64,000 nucleotides of DNA, taken from Shewanella sp. MBTL60-007 (GTDB taxonomy: Bacteria; Pseudomonadota; Gammaproteobacteria; Enterobacterales; Shewanellaceae). The notes beneath the pieces were generated by a model. That model worked only from the letters and a program-made list of their open reading frames with translations, made no database searches and was not told the origin of the DNA. The DNA lies in contig NZ_BPET01000005.1 of assembly GCF_019654915.1 (NCBI RefSeq), forward strand, positions 1-64,000, given 5' to 3'. Below, piece by piece: positions 8,420-16,631 of the stretch (position 1 is the first letter of the stretch; each line of letters begins with the position of its first letter). Position numbers and translations under genes: made by a program.

Positions 8420-8846
8420 GTATTCAACTATTCTACATCGATATTGTTCACAATTATTAATACCGAGCACAAACACCGCTCAATTAATAACCACCAAATA
8501 ATATCGTCAAGTCGATATTGCAGCCTATGGATGGGCTTGCACTCCACGACTAAATTCATCTAGTAAAACACTCCAGCCCTAGAGAACCTTGTCCAAAAGA
8601 CCTCTGCTAGAGACTCTCACCTAGAGACTCTCACCTAGAGACTCTCACCTAGAGACTATGTCGTCATCCCTGGCAATAGTACTTATGCTGCGACACTGTG
8701 TCCCCTCAGGTTAAAGTGCTTAGTTTTAAGTCGCTAACATTGGTAACATAACCCTCTATTTTTTTAATCAAACCTATCGCCCTTCGCTACAGATAAGTGA
8801 ATATGAATGCTATAAAAACGGTGATAAGTATATTCATAATTTAGCT
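8420..8846. other. Intergenic region with a tandem repeat
   Basis: About 430 bases between the small unknown gene and the 3' end of msrQ. Apart from the 14-bp tandem repeat at 8607-8657, nothing convincing was seen: no ORF with a ribosome site, no tRNA and no strong terminator. Confidence 0.5.
8607..8657. repeat. 14-bp tandem direct repeat, 3.6 copies
   Basis: The unit CTAGAGACTCTCAC occurs three times in direct succession (8607-8620, 8621-8634, 8635-8648) followed by nine matching bases (8649-8657). Perfect identity between copies suggests recent slippage expansion. The unit contains a GAGACTCTC-like near-palindrome. Confidence 0.95.
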
Positions 8847-9497
8847 TTATTTACTTTCAGTTTTTTTATTGCCCAACGAAATATTGCCCCCCTTAAATAG
8901 CGTATGTTTAATACTTTTAATTTTGCTAACTCTAAGCCAAAGTAAAAAGCTAAAAAACACCAAGTACAAACTAGGCTCAATAATTTCAGATTTAACCGAC
9001 CAATAGAAATGAACCGGGACTAATATGGCAATAAAGTAAATACCATTATGAAGCTGTTGCCAGCGTTTCCCCATTGTTCGCCTAACGACTTTAAATGAGG
9101 TTAACGCTAACGCCGCCAACAAAATATAAGCCGTTGCGCCAACAAGTATGTAAGGGCGCTTAACCACCTCTTCAAAAAACAGTGACCAAGCAAACAATAG
9201 ATCTAAGCTAAAAAACGCCAACACATGTAAACTGGCATAGGCGAAAACATACAAGCCCACCAAGCGCCGAGTCTGCATCAAAACTCCCCACTTAAATCGT
9301 TTAGCAAGCGGTGATATCAGTAGTGTCGCGGCTAAGGTATTTAATGCACCAATGCCAGTAAAGTGAATAATATATTGCACCGGATCGCCGCCCGCATTAT
9401 CACTCAGCACCTTCAGAACCAAGTAAGCTATTGGGCTCAGCGCGATAAAGTGAAACAAGGCTTTTAGCCAAAACAGATTACGACTAGTGGAGCCCAT
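8847..9497 (-). CDS. msrQ: Heme-binding membrane subunit MsrQ
   Basis: A 216-residue integral membrane cytochrome b (YedZ family) that passes quinol-derived electrons to MsrP. About six hydrophobic helices are visible, with heme-ligand-type histidines in IHFTGIGALNT, ASLHVLAFF and the QLHNGIYF segment. The last is the family's most conserved part, preceded by RRTMGKRWQ. It lies 44 bases downstream of msrP on the same strand, forming the msrPQ operon for repair of oxidised methionines in periplasmic proteins. Confidence 0.93.
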   Translation of the reverse strand: MGSTSRNLFWLKALFHFIALSPIAYLVLKVLSDNAGGDPVQYIIHFTGIGALNTLAATLLISPLAKRFKWGVLMQTRRLVGLYVFAYASLHVLAFFSLDLLFAWSLFFEEVVKRPYILVGATAYILLAALALTSFKVVRRTMGKRWQQLHNGIYFIAILVPVHFYWSVKSEIIEPSLYLVFFSFLLWLRVSKIKSIKHTLFKGGNISLGNKKTESK

Positions 9498-9541
9498 GAT
9501 TGTTCCCTTTTGATAGTCCCATAGATATTAGTATTATCATT

Positions 9542-10564
9542 TTAATAGAAACGTTTTAAATCGATGTCGCTATAAAGACTGGCAACAGACTCGCCATAAC
9601 CATTAAAAGGCAACGTCTTAATACGCTTTGCGGAGAAAAGCCCACCTTCTGCGATTCGCCTTTCAGATGCCTGAGACCATCTAGGGTGGTCGACGTCAGG
9701 GTTTACATTGGCATAAAAGCCATACTCACTTGGTGCAAGTCGATTCCAAGAGGTTGGTGGCTGCTTGTCTGTTAATCGAATGCGTACCACAGACTTAATG
9801 CTCTTGAAACCATACTTCCATGGCACAACCAAACGAATAGGCGCGCCATTTTGCGGCGGCAGTGTTTTGCCGTATAACCCAACAGACATGAAGGTTAAAT
9901 CATTCATCGCCTCGGCTAAGGTTAACCCCTCAACATAGGGGTAATGAATGCCTCCACCAACATAGGGGTTCTTTTGCCCGGGCATCTGCTCAGGATCGAA
10001 CAAGGTCTCAAAGGCCACATACTTGGCTCGACTGTTTACCCCGACCTTTTTCAACAAACTCGCTAGCGAGAATCCCACCCAAGGGATCACCATAGACCAA
10101 GCCTCAACACAGCGAAAATTATAAGCGCGCTCCTCTAGCGGGAACAGCTTAAGCAGATCGTCGTAATCGAGTGTCATTGGCTTATCGACTTCACCATCGA
10201 TAACCAAGGTCCATGGGTCGACTTTAAGCTCCTGAGCATATTCTTGTGGGTCAGTCTTACTGGTACCGAACTCGTAAAAGTTATTATGAGAAATAATTTT
10301 CGACTCGGGCGTTAACTCGCCATAAAGAAGATGGTCATACTCAGTTTGCTTCTCAAAGGGTAATGCCTTAGTCAAAAAGGCCGTCTTTCGCTTATCACTT
10401 GAAAATAGCTCAAACACCCCAGCATTGGCATGGGAGGAAAGTAACGCACCAGCACCAACAAAGCCTAACTGCTTTAAAATTCTTCTGCGATCGTGATAGA
10501 CAGCTTCAGGAGTAATCTCGCTATCTTTAATGTTATTCCAGGCATGTGTTTTTTTTATATTCAT
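9542..10564 (-). CDS. msrP: Periplasmic methionine-sulfoxide reductase catalytic subunit MsrP
   Basis: A 340-residue molybdopterin enzyme (YedY family) that reduces methionine sulfoxide in periplasmic proteins. A Tat signal ([18 protein letters not shown], about 25-42) exports it folded. The cofactor Cys is Cys152 in [15 protein letters not shown]. Further family motifs are DPEQMPGQ and the [19 protein letters not shown] stretch, near the C-terminal third. Encoded just upstream of its membrane partner msrQ. The 327-base region between it and rmuC contains a diverged direct repeat, possibly part of its regulatory region. Confidence 0.95.
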   Translation of the reverse strand: MNIKKTHAWNNIKDSEITPEAVYHDRRRILKQLGFVGAGALLSSHANAGVFELFSSDKRKTAFLTKALPFEKQTEYDHLLYGELTPESKIISHNNFYEFGTSKTDPQEYAQELKVDPWTLVIDGEVDKPMTLDYDDLLKLFPLEERAYNFRCVEAWSMVIPWVGFSLASLLKKVGVNSRAKYVAFETLFDPEQMPGQKNPYVGGGIHYPYVEGLTLAEAMNDLTFMSVGLYGKTLPPQNGAPIRLVVPWKYGFKSIKSVVRIRLTDKQPPTSWNRLAPSEYGFYANVNPDVDHPRWSQASERRIAEGGLFSAKRIKTLPFNGYGESVASLYSDIDLKRFY

Positions 10565-10668
10565 TCGTTATTTCGCCCCATCTTTTACACTAATGCAAAC
10601 TGCTTAACTAATCAGACCGAGTAATCCGATAAAAGGTTTCACTTTAGTTTCAAGTTAGATCTCATGAA

Positions 10669-10720
10669 CAGATGACTATGTCAGCACTTACTTTATAATT
10701 TGTGTTATTAGGCTTGTAGG
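10669..10720 (+). repeat. Diverged direct repeat, copy 1
   Basis: Shares GCACTTACTTTA, AATTGTGT-like and TTAGGCTTG blocks, in the same order, with 10781-10835, about 112 bases away. The copies differ by substitutions and small indels. Confidence 0.7.
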
Positions 10721-10780
10721 ATCTATATCGTCATCCCCCCACAGCCGTTCCCATTAACACCGCACACCACATCTTGTTAA

Positions 10781-10835
10781 CAGCTGATTATCTCTGCAGC
10801 ACTTACTTTACTAATTGTGTGGTTAGGCTTGCAGT
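10781..10835 (+). repeat. Diverged direct repeat, copy 2
   Basis: Second copy of the element at 10669-10720, retaining CAG-TGA-TAT, GCACTTACTTTA and TTAGGCTTG blocks. It lies about 57 bases before the rmuC start. Confidence 0.7.
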
Positions 10836-10891
10836 GACAAAACTGCCATGCCACCCTAAGGCTTCATTTATCATGTTAAGAGCCTTCTCAC

Positions 10892-12415
10892 ATGCCATTA
10901 GATCTTGCATTCACCACGCCACAAATCATCATTATTGCTGCCATAGCCTTTCTTTCTATGCTTATAGGCGCACTATTCAATCAGAAGAAAACACGCAGTA
11001 GATGGGAGCAAGCTCGAAGTCAGCTACTCCAAGAGATGGATCTGACCAAGCAGGAGCTTAACGGTGAAATTCTAGAGCTAAAAGAAACTATTCACCAAAA
11101 AGAATTAGTCATCGATCAGTATCAAGACAAACTCGAGTTTCGTTTAGAGCAATTAGGCAAGGCGCAAGCCCAAGCCGAGCGCACCCAAGAGCTTGAACAG
11201 TCACTAGCCGATAACCGCCGTAAACAGATGGAAACTCAACTGGCTTTGTCAAAGTCAAACGCAATGCAGCAGACACTCACTGCCAGCTTCGAAGCTAAAC
11301 AGCAAGCGCTCAATGATAAAATACAGCTACTGGAAGATTCTGAACTTCGCCTCAACGCCCAGTTTGAAAATTTGGCCACCAAAATCTTCGAAGCACGAAG
11401 TGAAAAACTACAAAGCCAAAATAACCAACAATTAGACAGTGTTTTAGCACCTTTCAAGCAGCAGTTAGAAGGTTTCAGAGCTCAGGTTCAAGCATCCTAT
11501 TCACACGAGCAGACCCAGCGTAGCGCGCTTAAACACCAGTTAGACTCATTAACCGAACTTAACTTAAAGATGAGTCAAGATGCTGTTAACCTCACTAAGG
11601 CGCTCAAGGGCGATAACAAGCAACAAGGCAACTGGGGAGAGGTTATTCTAGAACGAGTCTTACAAGAGAGCGGTCTAAGAGAGGGTCATGAATACGATAC
11701 CCAGACAGATCTAAAAAATGAAATAGGTAAACGCTTTAAACCCGACGTGATTGTTCACCTGCCTGAGAATAAAGACGTGGTTATCGATGCGAAAATGTCA
11801 CTTGTGGCCTACGAGCGATACTTTAACAGCGATGATGAAGAGGTTCGCACGCAGGCAATTAAAGAGCATATTATCTCGGTTAGAGCGCATATTAAGGGCT
11901 TAAGCCAGAAAGATTATCAAAAACTTCATGGTTTAAAGAGCCTTGACTATGTATTGATGTTTATTCCGCTCGAGCCTGCATTTCTGTTAGCGCTTGAGCA
12001 TGATCCTAGCTTGGTAAACTACGCCCTTGAGAGCAACATTATGTTGGTTAGCCCAACCAACTTATTAGTGGCACTGCGAACCATTAACAATATTTGGCGC
12101 TATGAATACCAAAACCAAAATGCGCAGTTAATTGCCAAGCAAGCTGGTAAAATTTATGACAAGTTGTGTGGTTATTTAGACGATATGGAAAAGCTAGGCC
12201 GTGCCATCGAATCAGCCGATAAAAACTTTTCCAACGCCATGAATAAGCTATCAACCGGTAAAGGCAACGTTATCCGTCAAGCACACCAGATGCAGCAACT
12301 CGGTGTTGAAACCAGTAAAAAAGTGGATGCCCAACTTCTAGATAAAGCGCTAAGCTTATCGGATGATGATTTTCATCACGATCCTGTGACGTTGCAAAGC
12401 GAAAGAATTTCTTAA
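10892..12415 (+). CDS. rmuC: DNA recombination protein RmuC
   Basis: A 507-residue member of the RmuC family, whose loss affects recombination at inverted repeats in E. coli. Layout: an N-terminal membrane segment (about 9-25, IIIIAAIAFLSMLIGALF), a long coiled coil (about 35-190, rich in Q/E/L), then the conserved RmuC nuclease-like domain with KGDNKQQGNWGEVILERVL, a PDVIVHLPENKDVVIDAKMSL stretch, and LMFIPLEPAFLLAL. Biochemical activity is not proven. It is followed after 27 bases by slt on the same strand, suggesting cotranscription. Confidence 0.93.
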   Translation: MPLDLAFTTPQIIIIAAIAFLSMLIGALFNQKKTRSRWEQARSQLLQEMDLTKQELNGEILELKETIHQKELVIDQYQDKLEFRLEQLGKAQAQAERTQELEQSLADNRRKQMETQLALSKSNAMQQTLTASFEAKQQALNDKIQLLEDSELRLNAQFENLATKIFEARSEKLQSQNNQQLDSVLAPFKQQLEGFRAQVQASYSHEQTQRSALKHQLDSLTELNLKMSQDAVNLTKALKGDNKQQGNWGEVILERVLQESGLREGHEYDTQTDLKNEIGKRFKPDVIVHLPENKDVVIDAKMSLVAYERYFNSDDEEVRTQAIKEHIISVRAHIKGLSQKDYQKLHGLKSLDYVLMFIPLEPAFLLALEHDPSLVNYALESNIMLVSPTNLLVALRTINNIWRYEYQNQNAQLIAKQAGKIYDKLCGYLDDMEKLGRAIESADKNFSNAMNKLSTGKGNVIRQAHQMQQLGVETSKKVDAQLLDKALSLSDDDFHHDPVTLQSERIS

Positions 12416-12442
12416 TAGAGGCAGTTAGGGGGATAGTTACAA

Positions 12443-14374
12443 ATGCACAAGCAGTTAAGTCGCATTTTAATCACAATGGTAGCGGTGTTTGTATCCTCCA
12501 GCGCTATGGCTTCCTCACTCACTAAAGAGCAGCAACAATACCTTGATGCCCGCAGTGCACTCAATAAGAAGCAGCTAACGCGCTATGAATCACTTAGAGG
12601 TGAGCTAGATGACTATCCACTCACCATCTACCTCGATTTTAATCATAAAATTAACGACATCCTCAAACTACCAGCTAAGCAGGCACAACAAGCGTTCAAT
12701 GCCTTCGAAGACAGCCCTCTGTATAACACGGCTCGCTACCGTTACCTGAAACGTAGTGGCAGTCAAAAACGCTGGAAAGACTTTCTTGTCATCAGCCCAG
12801 AGCAGCCAAACAATGTCACGCTACAGTGCTACTATTTCCGAGCGCAGTTACAGCAAGGCGACAAACAAGTGGCGTTTGATGGTGCTGAATCCCTTTGGCT
12901 ATATGGTCGCTCCCGCCCAAAAGAGTGCGACCCTTTATTTAAAGAGTGGCAAAAAGCAGGCCTACGCAGCCAAGAGTTAATTTGGTCGCGTATGTTACTC
13001 AGCTTCGAGCAGGGACAATATGGATTACTCTCCTATCTTTCTCGCCAATTGACCACGAACAAAGATGACGCTAAGCGATTACTGTCAGTTTATAAAGATC
13101 CCCGCAGCCTACGCCATAAGTCAAAATTTAGCGGTTCAGCCAAGATCAATGCAACGATTGTAGACTTAGGTTTAAGAAAGCTGGCGAAGAAAGATCTCAA
13201 GCAAGCGGTCAAGCTATTCGCCTCTTATCAAAAATCTGACCGATTCAGCGATTATCAAGGACGAAAGCTGAGTCGTTACCTAGTCAGACGTGCGCTAATT
13301 TATCAGATCCCTGAACTTCAAAGCTATGTGGACACCATTCTCCCCCTACTCGATAGTGATGACTTGGTGGAGATGCGTCTACGTTGGGCGCTTAGAGATA
13401 ATGACCAAAAGAGCTTTAGCCTATTTTTGCCACAGTTGAGTGAGCAAAAACAAAACAGTGCCCGTTGGCAGTATTGGCGTGCGACACTGCTTGCAAAAGA
13501 AGGCAGTCAGCAGAGCCAAGAGCAATCTCAAGCACTATTTAAAAAGCTCAGCCAAAAACGTAACTTCTACGGTTATCTTGCAGCCACTAAGCTGAAAGCT
13601 CCCCATCAACTACAACATAAAGCCAGTGTCAGTGATGAGGCCCTTAGACAGGAGATATTCTCTGATAAAGGCTTAGCGCGAGTTCGAGAGCTTATCGCTA
13701 TCGATAGACAATCCGATGCCCGAGCCGAATGGGTGATGTTACTCAACCGCCATGATAAGCCGATGCAAAAGGAATATGCGGTCTATGCCGTTGAACAAAG
13801 CTGGCATAGCCTAGGCGTACAAGCCAGTATTCAAGCTCAACTTTGGAACGACATGGAGATGCGTTTCCCCTACGCGGCGCAGCAATCTTTTACTAAAGCC
13901 AGTAAGAAGTATGGCGTGGATATTGATGATATCCGCGCCATCTCTCGCCGTGAAAGTGCCTACTTCCCCAATGCAACATCGGGAGTGGGTGCCAGAGGTT
14001 ACATGCAGCTAATGCCTGCAACCGCCAAACAAACGGCCAAGAAAACAAAGCTGCCCTACAAAGGCACCAAAAGTTTATACGATGAAAAACTCAATATCGC
14101 CTTAGGCAGTGCCTATTACAGCGACTTACTCAAACAGTTCAATCACAACCGAGTACTCGCAACCGCGTCATACAATGCGGGGCCTCACAGAATCAACAAC
14201 TGGCTTAAACGCAGTGATGGTCAGCTCGATGTAGTCAGCTTCATCGAATCTATCCCCTATCGCGAAACTCGAGAATACGTGCAAGCGGTATTGAGCTACC
14301 GAGTCATTTATCAAGTCAAGCAAGGCAAAGTGCCTGAGTTACTTTCTGAGCAGGAGCTAACATTTAGCTACTAG
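12443..14374 (+). CDS. slt: Soluble lytic murein transglycosylase
   Basis: A 643-residue periplasmic peptidoglycan-cleaving enzyme (Slt70 family). An N-terminal signal peptide ends near AMAS (about residue 24). A long superhelical alpha-domain (about 30-460, full of helical pairs) precedes the C-terminal SLT domain. That domain has catalytic Glu504 in ISRRESAYFP, then GARGYMQLMPATAKQ and TASYNAGPHRINNWL. Length agrees with E. coli Slt70. The ribosome site AGGGGG lies ahead of the ATG. A long inverted repeat follows the stop. Confidence 0.95.
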   Translation: MHKQLSRILITMVAVFVSSSAMASSLTKEQQQYLDARSALNKKQLTRYESLRGELDDYPLTIYLDFNHKINDILKLPAKQAQQAFNAFEDSPLYNTARYRYLKRSGSQKRWKDFLVISPEQPNNVTLQCYYFRAQLQQGDKQVAFDGAESLWLYGRSRPKECDPLFKEWQKAGLRSQELIWSRMLLSFEQGQYGLLSYLSRQLTTNKDDAKRLLSVYKDPRSLRHKSKFSGSAKINATIVDLGLRKLAKKDLKQAVKLFASYQKSDRFSDYQGRKLSRYLVRRALIYQIPELQSYVDTILPLLDSDDLVEMRLRWALRDNDQKSFSLFLPQLSEQKQNSARWQYWRATLLAKEGSQQSQEQSQALFKKLSQKRNFYGYLAATKLKAPHQLQHKASVSDEALRQEIFSDKGLARVRELIAIDRQSDARAEWVMLLNRHDKPMQKEYAVYAVEQSWHSLGVQASIQAQLWNDMEMRFPYAAQQSFTKASKKYGVDIDDIRAISRRESAYFPNATSGVGARGYMQLMPATAKQTAKKTKLPYKGTKSLYDEKLNIALGSAYYSDLLKQFNHNRVLATASYNAGPHRINNWLKRSDGQLDVVSFIESIPYRETREYVQAVLSYRVIYQVKQGKVPELLSEQELTFSY

Positions 14375-14387
14375 TCCACAGGGCTTC

Positions 14388-14449
14388 GTTTTCGCTGTAT
14401 GCTTAACCCCTAATAGCGGTTAAGCATACAACTCTAAAGCTGCGAAAAC
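14388..14449. repeat. Two-part inverted repeat downstream of slt
   Basis: Inner arms GTATGCTTAACC (14397-14408) and GGTTAAGCATAC (14418-14429) form a perfect 12-bp stem. Outer arms GTTTTCGC (14388-14395) and GCGAAAAC (14442-14449) add 8 bp with a one-sided bulge. There is no U-tract, so this is not a canonical terminator. It could be an mRNA-end structure or a small palindromic repeat element. Confidence 0.75.
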
Positions 14450-14650
14450 AGATTAAGCTAAGCACTTCAACAAAAAATATCGACAAAAACCGCCCCCCAC
14501 AAGCTCTCTCGCCCTTCACTGGCACTATTAGCACATGCTAAATAAGTTCGACTATCTGGAAAGGAGAGGCGTTTTCCACCATAGTAAGAGTCAGAACGGA
14601 TTTGTCATCTCTTTGAAAATAACAAAACATTGCTTGCACCAAGGACTCCT

Positions 14651-15562
14651 ATGCACAATGACAATATTAACGCTATCTTGCAGCAACTCGACACAGTGCT
14701 ACTCGGTAAACCTCACCAGATTAAGTTGGCCCTGACCTGTATTCTGGCTAAAGGGCACCTGCTTATCGAAGATCTGCCAGGTATGGGCAAGACCAGCCTT
14801 TCTCAAGGGTTAGCGCAAACACTAGGCCTAAGCTACCAAAGGATCCAGTTCACCAGCGACATGCTACCAGCCGATATTCTCGGTGTTTCTATCTTCGATA
14901 AGGAGCAATCCCAATTTATCTTTCATCCCGGTCCTATCTTTAAACAGATGATCCTCGCCGATGAGATCAATCGTGCCAGTCCCAAGACTCAGAGTGCATT
15001 ATTAGAGGCGATGGCTGAGCAGCAGATCACCGTCGATGGTGAAACTCACTCATTACCACAGCCTTTTTTTGTGATTGCGACTCAAAACCCCAGCGAACAG
15101 TCGGGCACCTTCCCTTTGCCTGAATCACAGTTGGATCGCTTTATGATGCGGATATCCATAGGCTATCCAGCCCCAGAGGCAGAGCTGGCGATGTTGAAAG
15201 GTCAAGACAGCGTTTCGAAGGCGCAAGTACTGCCTCAATGCTTAACCCAGCTAACCTTGCAAGAACTTCAGGTGATGACCCAAGAGATCAGCGCATCAGA
15301 CGCACTGCTGCAATATATTCTTGCACTAGTAAATGCTTCAAGAGATGCCCCACAAGGCGCTGGACTATCCCCAAGAGCCAGTAAGGCGATACTACAAGCC
15401 GCAAAGGCTTGGGCAATGATTAACGGTCGAAAATACTTGGTTCCCGAAGATGTACAAGCGATATTTCCACATGTTTCCGAACACAGAATAAGGCCATTTT
15501 CCCACCAGCAAGGTGAGGCGCTATCGGCTAAAATTCTCAATAAAGTCAACCCAATACTATAA
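14651..15562 (+). CDS. MoxR-family AAA ATPase
   Basis: A 303-residue MoxR-type AAA+ ATPase, a family thought to act as chaperones for metal-centre or protein-complex assembly. Walker A is LPGMGKTSLS, Walker B is LADEINRASPKTQSALLEAM, followed by the sensor segment ATQNPSEQSGTFPLPESQLDRF. A TTG at 14630 would add seven residues, but the ATG at 14651 follows an AAGGA site with five-base spacing and was chosen. It heads a moxR-DUF58-transglutaminase operon, a recurrent arrangement of unknown precise function. Confidence 0.92.
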   Translation: MHNDNINAILQQLDTVLLGKPHQIKLALTCILAKGHLLIEDLPGMGKTSLSQGLAQTLGLSYQRIQFTSDMLPADILGVSIFDKEQSQFIFHPGPIFKQMILADEINRASPKTQSALLEAMAEQQITVDGETHSLPQPFFVIATQNPSEQSGTFPLPESQLDRFMMRISIGYPAPEAELAMLKGQDSVSKAQVLPQCLTQLTLQELQVMTQEISASDALLQYILALVNASRDAPQGAGLSPRASKAILQAAKAWAMINGRKYLVPEDVQAIFPHVSEHRIRPFSHQQGEALSAKILNKVNPIL

Positions 15563-15638
15563 TTACTTACACAAGGAGCCTAATTTACCGAGTCTCCTTT
15601 ACCCGCAAATGAATGGTTGAGTTAATGACTAGGAGTTT

Positions 15639-16631
15639 ATGCGAAATCAAAGGAAGATAAAAACTAGGTTAAACCGACAGTGGCAAAGCTGGATCTCACG
15701 GCGCCTTCCGGCCAAAGAGCGGGTTACCCTTAGCCATAAGAGTATTTTTATTTTGCCGACAGGCTTTGGCCTGACTTGGCTGGCGCTGCTGATTATCTTA
15801 TTTTTATTTGGCACTAACTATCAGAATAACCTCGTCATGGGGCTGAGCTTCCTACTACTTAGCGTTTTCAATACCTGCATCATCTACAGCTATAAAAACT
15901 TAGCAGGGCTGACCTTATCTGGCACTCAAGCCAATAACCCAGTTGCAGGTCAGCCTATCTATTTTCCGGTAAACCTCACCTCGCCTAACAGCGCCTATGA
16001 AATTCAACTAAACTTTGAAAATCAACCCATTGAAGTCATCAACAAAGTTGACCCACACCAGACCCAAGCTCTCATCAGCTACAATAACGCTCACCGCGGA
16101 ATCAATCACCCAGGGCGAATAAAAATAGAGACTCGTTACCCGTTAGGGCTTTTTCGCGCCTGGTCCCATATCGATTTAGCACTAACGCAACTGGTTTATG
16201 CTAAGCCTATACTCGATCCTACTCCCCTGTGTTTAAGTGCTCAACAATCAACGGATCAGCAAGAGACAGGGAAATATGTGGCAGGCATAGACGAATATAA
16301 AGGCTTGAAGGAATACGCCCGCGGAGAATCATTAAAGCAGGTCGCCTGGAAACAATGGGCACAGGGCCGCGGCCTGTTAACCAAAGAGTTTGAAGAACCT
16401 CAAGGTGCTCCAATGTGGCTTTCACTTGAGGATGAAATACAAGATCTTGAGTTAGCGTTAAGCCACCTTGCTTGGCATACAGAGCAACTGAGCACCAAAG
16501 GGCAAGTTTTTGGGCTAAAAATTGGCGCGGTCTCAATCTCTCCCTCTCATGGCGAGCATCACAGAAAGCAAGTGCAGACCCAACTGGCCCTGTTTCCCAA
16601 CCCCAATACTCCTCCCAAGGCTGCTCTATGA
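15639..16631 (+). CDS. DUF58 domain protein
   Basis: A 330-residue protein with two hydrophobic segments near the N-terminus (about 38-80, LPTGFGLTWLALLIILFLFG then LVMGLSFLLLSVFNTCIIY) and a C-terminal DUF58 domain. The domain is recognised by the G-x-x-E-Y-K-G-L-K-E-Y-A-R-G-E-S-x-K-x-V-A-W-K-Q-W-A core. Partner of MoxR and the transglutaminase-like protein; its end overlaps the next gene by 4 bases (ATGA). Its biochemical role is unknown; the domain resembles a degenerate von Willebrand A fold in distant homologues. Confidence 0.88.
   Translation: MRNQRKIKTRLNRQWQSWISRRLPAKERVTLSHKSIFILPTGFGLTWLALLIILFLFGTNYQNNLVMGLSFLLLSVFNTCIIYSYKNLAGLTLSGTQANNPVAGQPIYFPVNLTSPNSAYEIQLNFENQPIEVINKVDPHQTQALISYNNAHRGINHPGRIKIETRYPLGLFRAWSHIDLALTQLVYAKPILDPTPLCLSAQQSTDQQETGKYVAGIDEYKGLKEYARGESLKQVAWKQWAQGRGLLTKEFEEPQGAPMWLSLEDEIQDLELALSHLAWHTEQLSTKGQVFGLKIGAVSISPSHGEHHRKQVQTQLALFPNPNTPPKAAL

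Larger units (their letters stand above)
10565..10891. other. Divergent msrP/rmuC intergenic region
   Basis: This holds the promoters of two divergent genes. Two ~52-55 base segments (10669-10720 and 10781-10835) are related to each other. No gene with a ribosome site was found. Confidence 0.5.

Noticed and set aside
8607-8657. Possible CRISPR mini-array
   Set aside because: The units are contiguous with no spacers, only 14 bp long, and there are no cas genes.
15268-15549. A 93-codon frame antisense to moxR
   Set aside because: No start context or homology; shadow of the ATPase gene.
16472-16627. Upstream extension of the transglutaminase-like protein
   Set aside because: It overlaps DUF58 coding sequence; the ATGA overlap start fits operon structure and the membrane-protein N-terminus.
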